The notes below the pieces were generated by a model. The model had not been told where the DNA came from. It was given only the letters and a program-made list of their open reading frames with translations, and did not search any database. From assembly GCA_043826085.1 (NCBI GenBank), contig JBDRQW010000087.1, positions 1-5,511 on the forward strand: a stretch of DNA of 5,511 nt. Reading direction: 5' to 3'. The translations under genes and the position numbers were made by a program. This stretch comes from CAXBYZ01 sp043826085. GTDB taxonomy: Bacteria; Patescibacteriota; Microgenomatia; UBA1400; CG1-02-47-37. This document shows positions 5,108 through 5,511 of this stretch, in pieces. Each line of letters opens with the position of its first letter. Position 1 is the first letter of the stretch.

Positions 5108-5511
5108 ATCAAAGAGAAATAATTTTTACCAAATATCAAAATCGAGGAGCCTATCATTGGCAACAAATAAGAAAAAACTTATTTACCTTTAATGCCTTTG
5201 TTTTAGCTCGATACCAACAAGTTCTTGATCAAATACCAAGTAACAAAAACCTAAAAATTTTAGATATAGGCTGTGGTGATGGCGTACTTTTATATTTAAT
5301 CAGTCAAAAAACCAAGGCTCAGTTATTTGGCATAGATTCAGATAGAGATAGTCTCAAAATTGCTAAATCTAAAGTAAACGCCAAATTTTTTCAAGCTTCT
5401 GCTTATAAACTGCCGTTTAAAACTCAGTCTTTTGACATAGTTATCGCCAGCGAAATTATCGAACATCTTAAAAACCCTGAAAAAATGCTTTCAGAAATCA
5501 AAAGAGTTTTA
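5104..5511 (+). CDS. Class I SAM-dependent methyltransferase, partial (3' end beyond window)
   Basis: An open frame runs from the ATG at 5104 to the window edge (136 codons, no stop), so the C-terminus is missing. The translation starts MNQREIIFTKYQNRGAYHW. It then shows motif I KILDIGCGDG (51-60), the acidic ribose-binding segment GIDSD (76-80), QASAYKLPF (97-105) and FDIVIASEIIEHLKNPEKML (110-129), followed by EIKRVL. This order is diagnostic of Methyltransf_11-type enzymes. The start codon overlaps the previous gene's TGA as ATGA, indicating translational coupling, and there is no Shine-Dalgarno site. It is only distantly similar to the methyltransferase just upstream: motif I is the canonical DIGCGDG here and EYGGGVG there, so the pair does not look like a recent tandem duplication. 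Its likely role is methylation within the same glycan pathway, by context only. Confidence 0.88.
   Translation, partial: MNQREIIFTKYQNRGAYHWQQIRKNLFTFNAFVLARYQQVLDQIPSNKNLKILDIGCGDGVLLYLISQKTKAQLFGIDSDRDSLKIAKSKVNAKFFQASAYKLPFKTQSFDIVIASEIIEHLKNPEKMLSEIKRVL

Noticed and set aside
1..5511. CRISPR array, tRNA, rRNA, insertion sequence or transposase
   Set aside because: No regularly spaced direct repeats, cloverleaf-like sequence, rRNA-like sequence or transposase motifs were seen. The window is almost fully coding with glycan-pathway genes.

Overview
The window is AT-rich bacterial DNA with very tight gene packing. It encodes surface-glycan functions: one sugar-nucleotide epimerase/dehydratase-type gene on the minus strand and, diverging from it, five head-to-tail plus-strand genes. 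These are three GT4-type glycosyltransferases and two SAM-dependent methyltransferases, the last cut off by the window edge. Lys/Asn/Ile-rich proteins, near-zero intergenic space, the lack of recognisable Shine-Dalgarno sites and the overall style suggest a Candidate Phyla Radiation (Patescibacteria, perhaps Microgenomates) genome. That assignment is inference; no taxonomic marker gene is present. TGA is used as a stop at two gene junctions, so the standard code applies rather than the TGA-as-glycine code of Gracilibacteria/Absconditabacteria.

Layout: 1-15 is a short tail with nothing recognisable. 16-870 (minus) is the SDR-family gene. 871-908 is a 38-bp divergent promoter region in which each gene has a -10-like hexamer ending exactly 6 nt before its ATG, suggesting leaderless transcripts both ways. 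909-2042, 2044-3273 and 3270-4349 are three glycosyltransferases. 4337-5107 and 5104-5511 are two methyltransferases. The plus-strand junctions are 1 nt apart, a 4-nt ATGA overlap, a 13-nt overlap and another ATGA overlap, so this is almost certainly one translationally coupled operon. The likely joint job is stepwise sugar addition to a lipid-linked or surface glycan at the cytoplasmic face of the membrane, with methylation of the glycan or its precursor; the specific product cannot be read from sequence.

The most interesting content lies inside the first two glycosyltransferase genes. Two kinds of short hairpin element each occur twice within about 800 bp, in the order 30-nt, 37-nt, 30-nt, 37-nt. 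The 37-nt element is a perfect palindrome (18-bp arms around one central base). The 30-nt element is two abutting 15-nt hairpins (6-bp stem, 3-nt loop each). All four lie in coding sequence and are translated, but the two copies of each kind are read in different codon phases, so nucleotide structure rather than protein sequence is what is shared. Differences between copies are confined to loops, the palindrome centre, or paired changes that keep the stem. In both families the differing bases are also the ones that keep the local reading frame free of stops. This resembles the protein-coding palindromic elements described in Rickettsia (RPEs), but the sequences are not ones I can assign to a named family.
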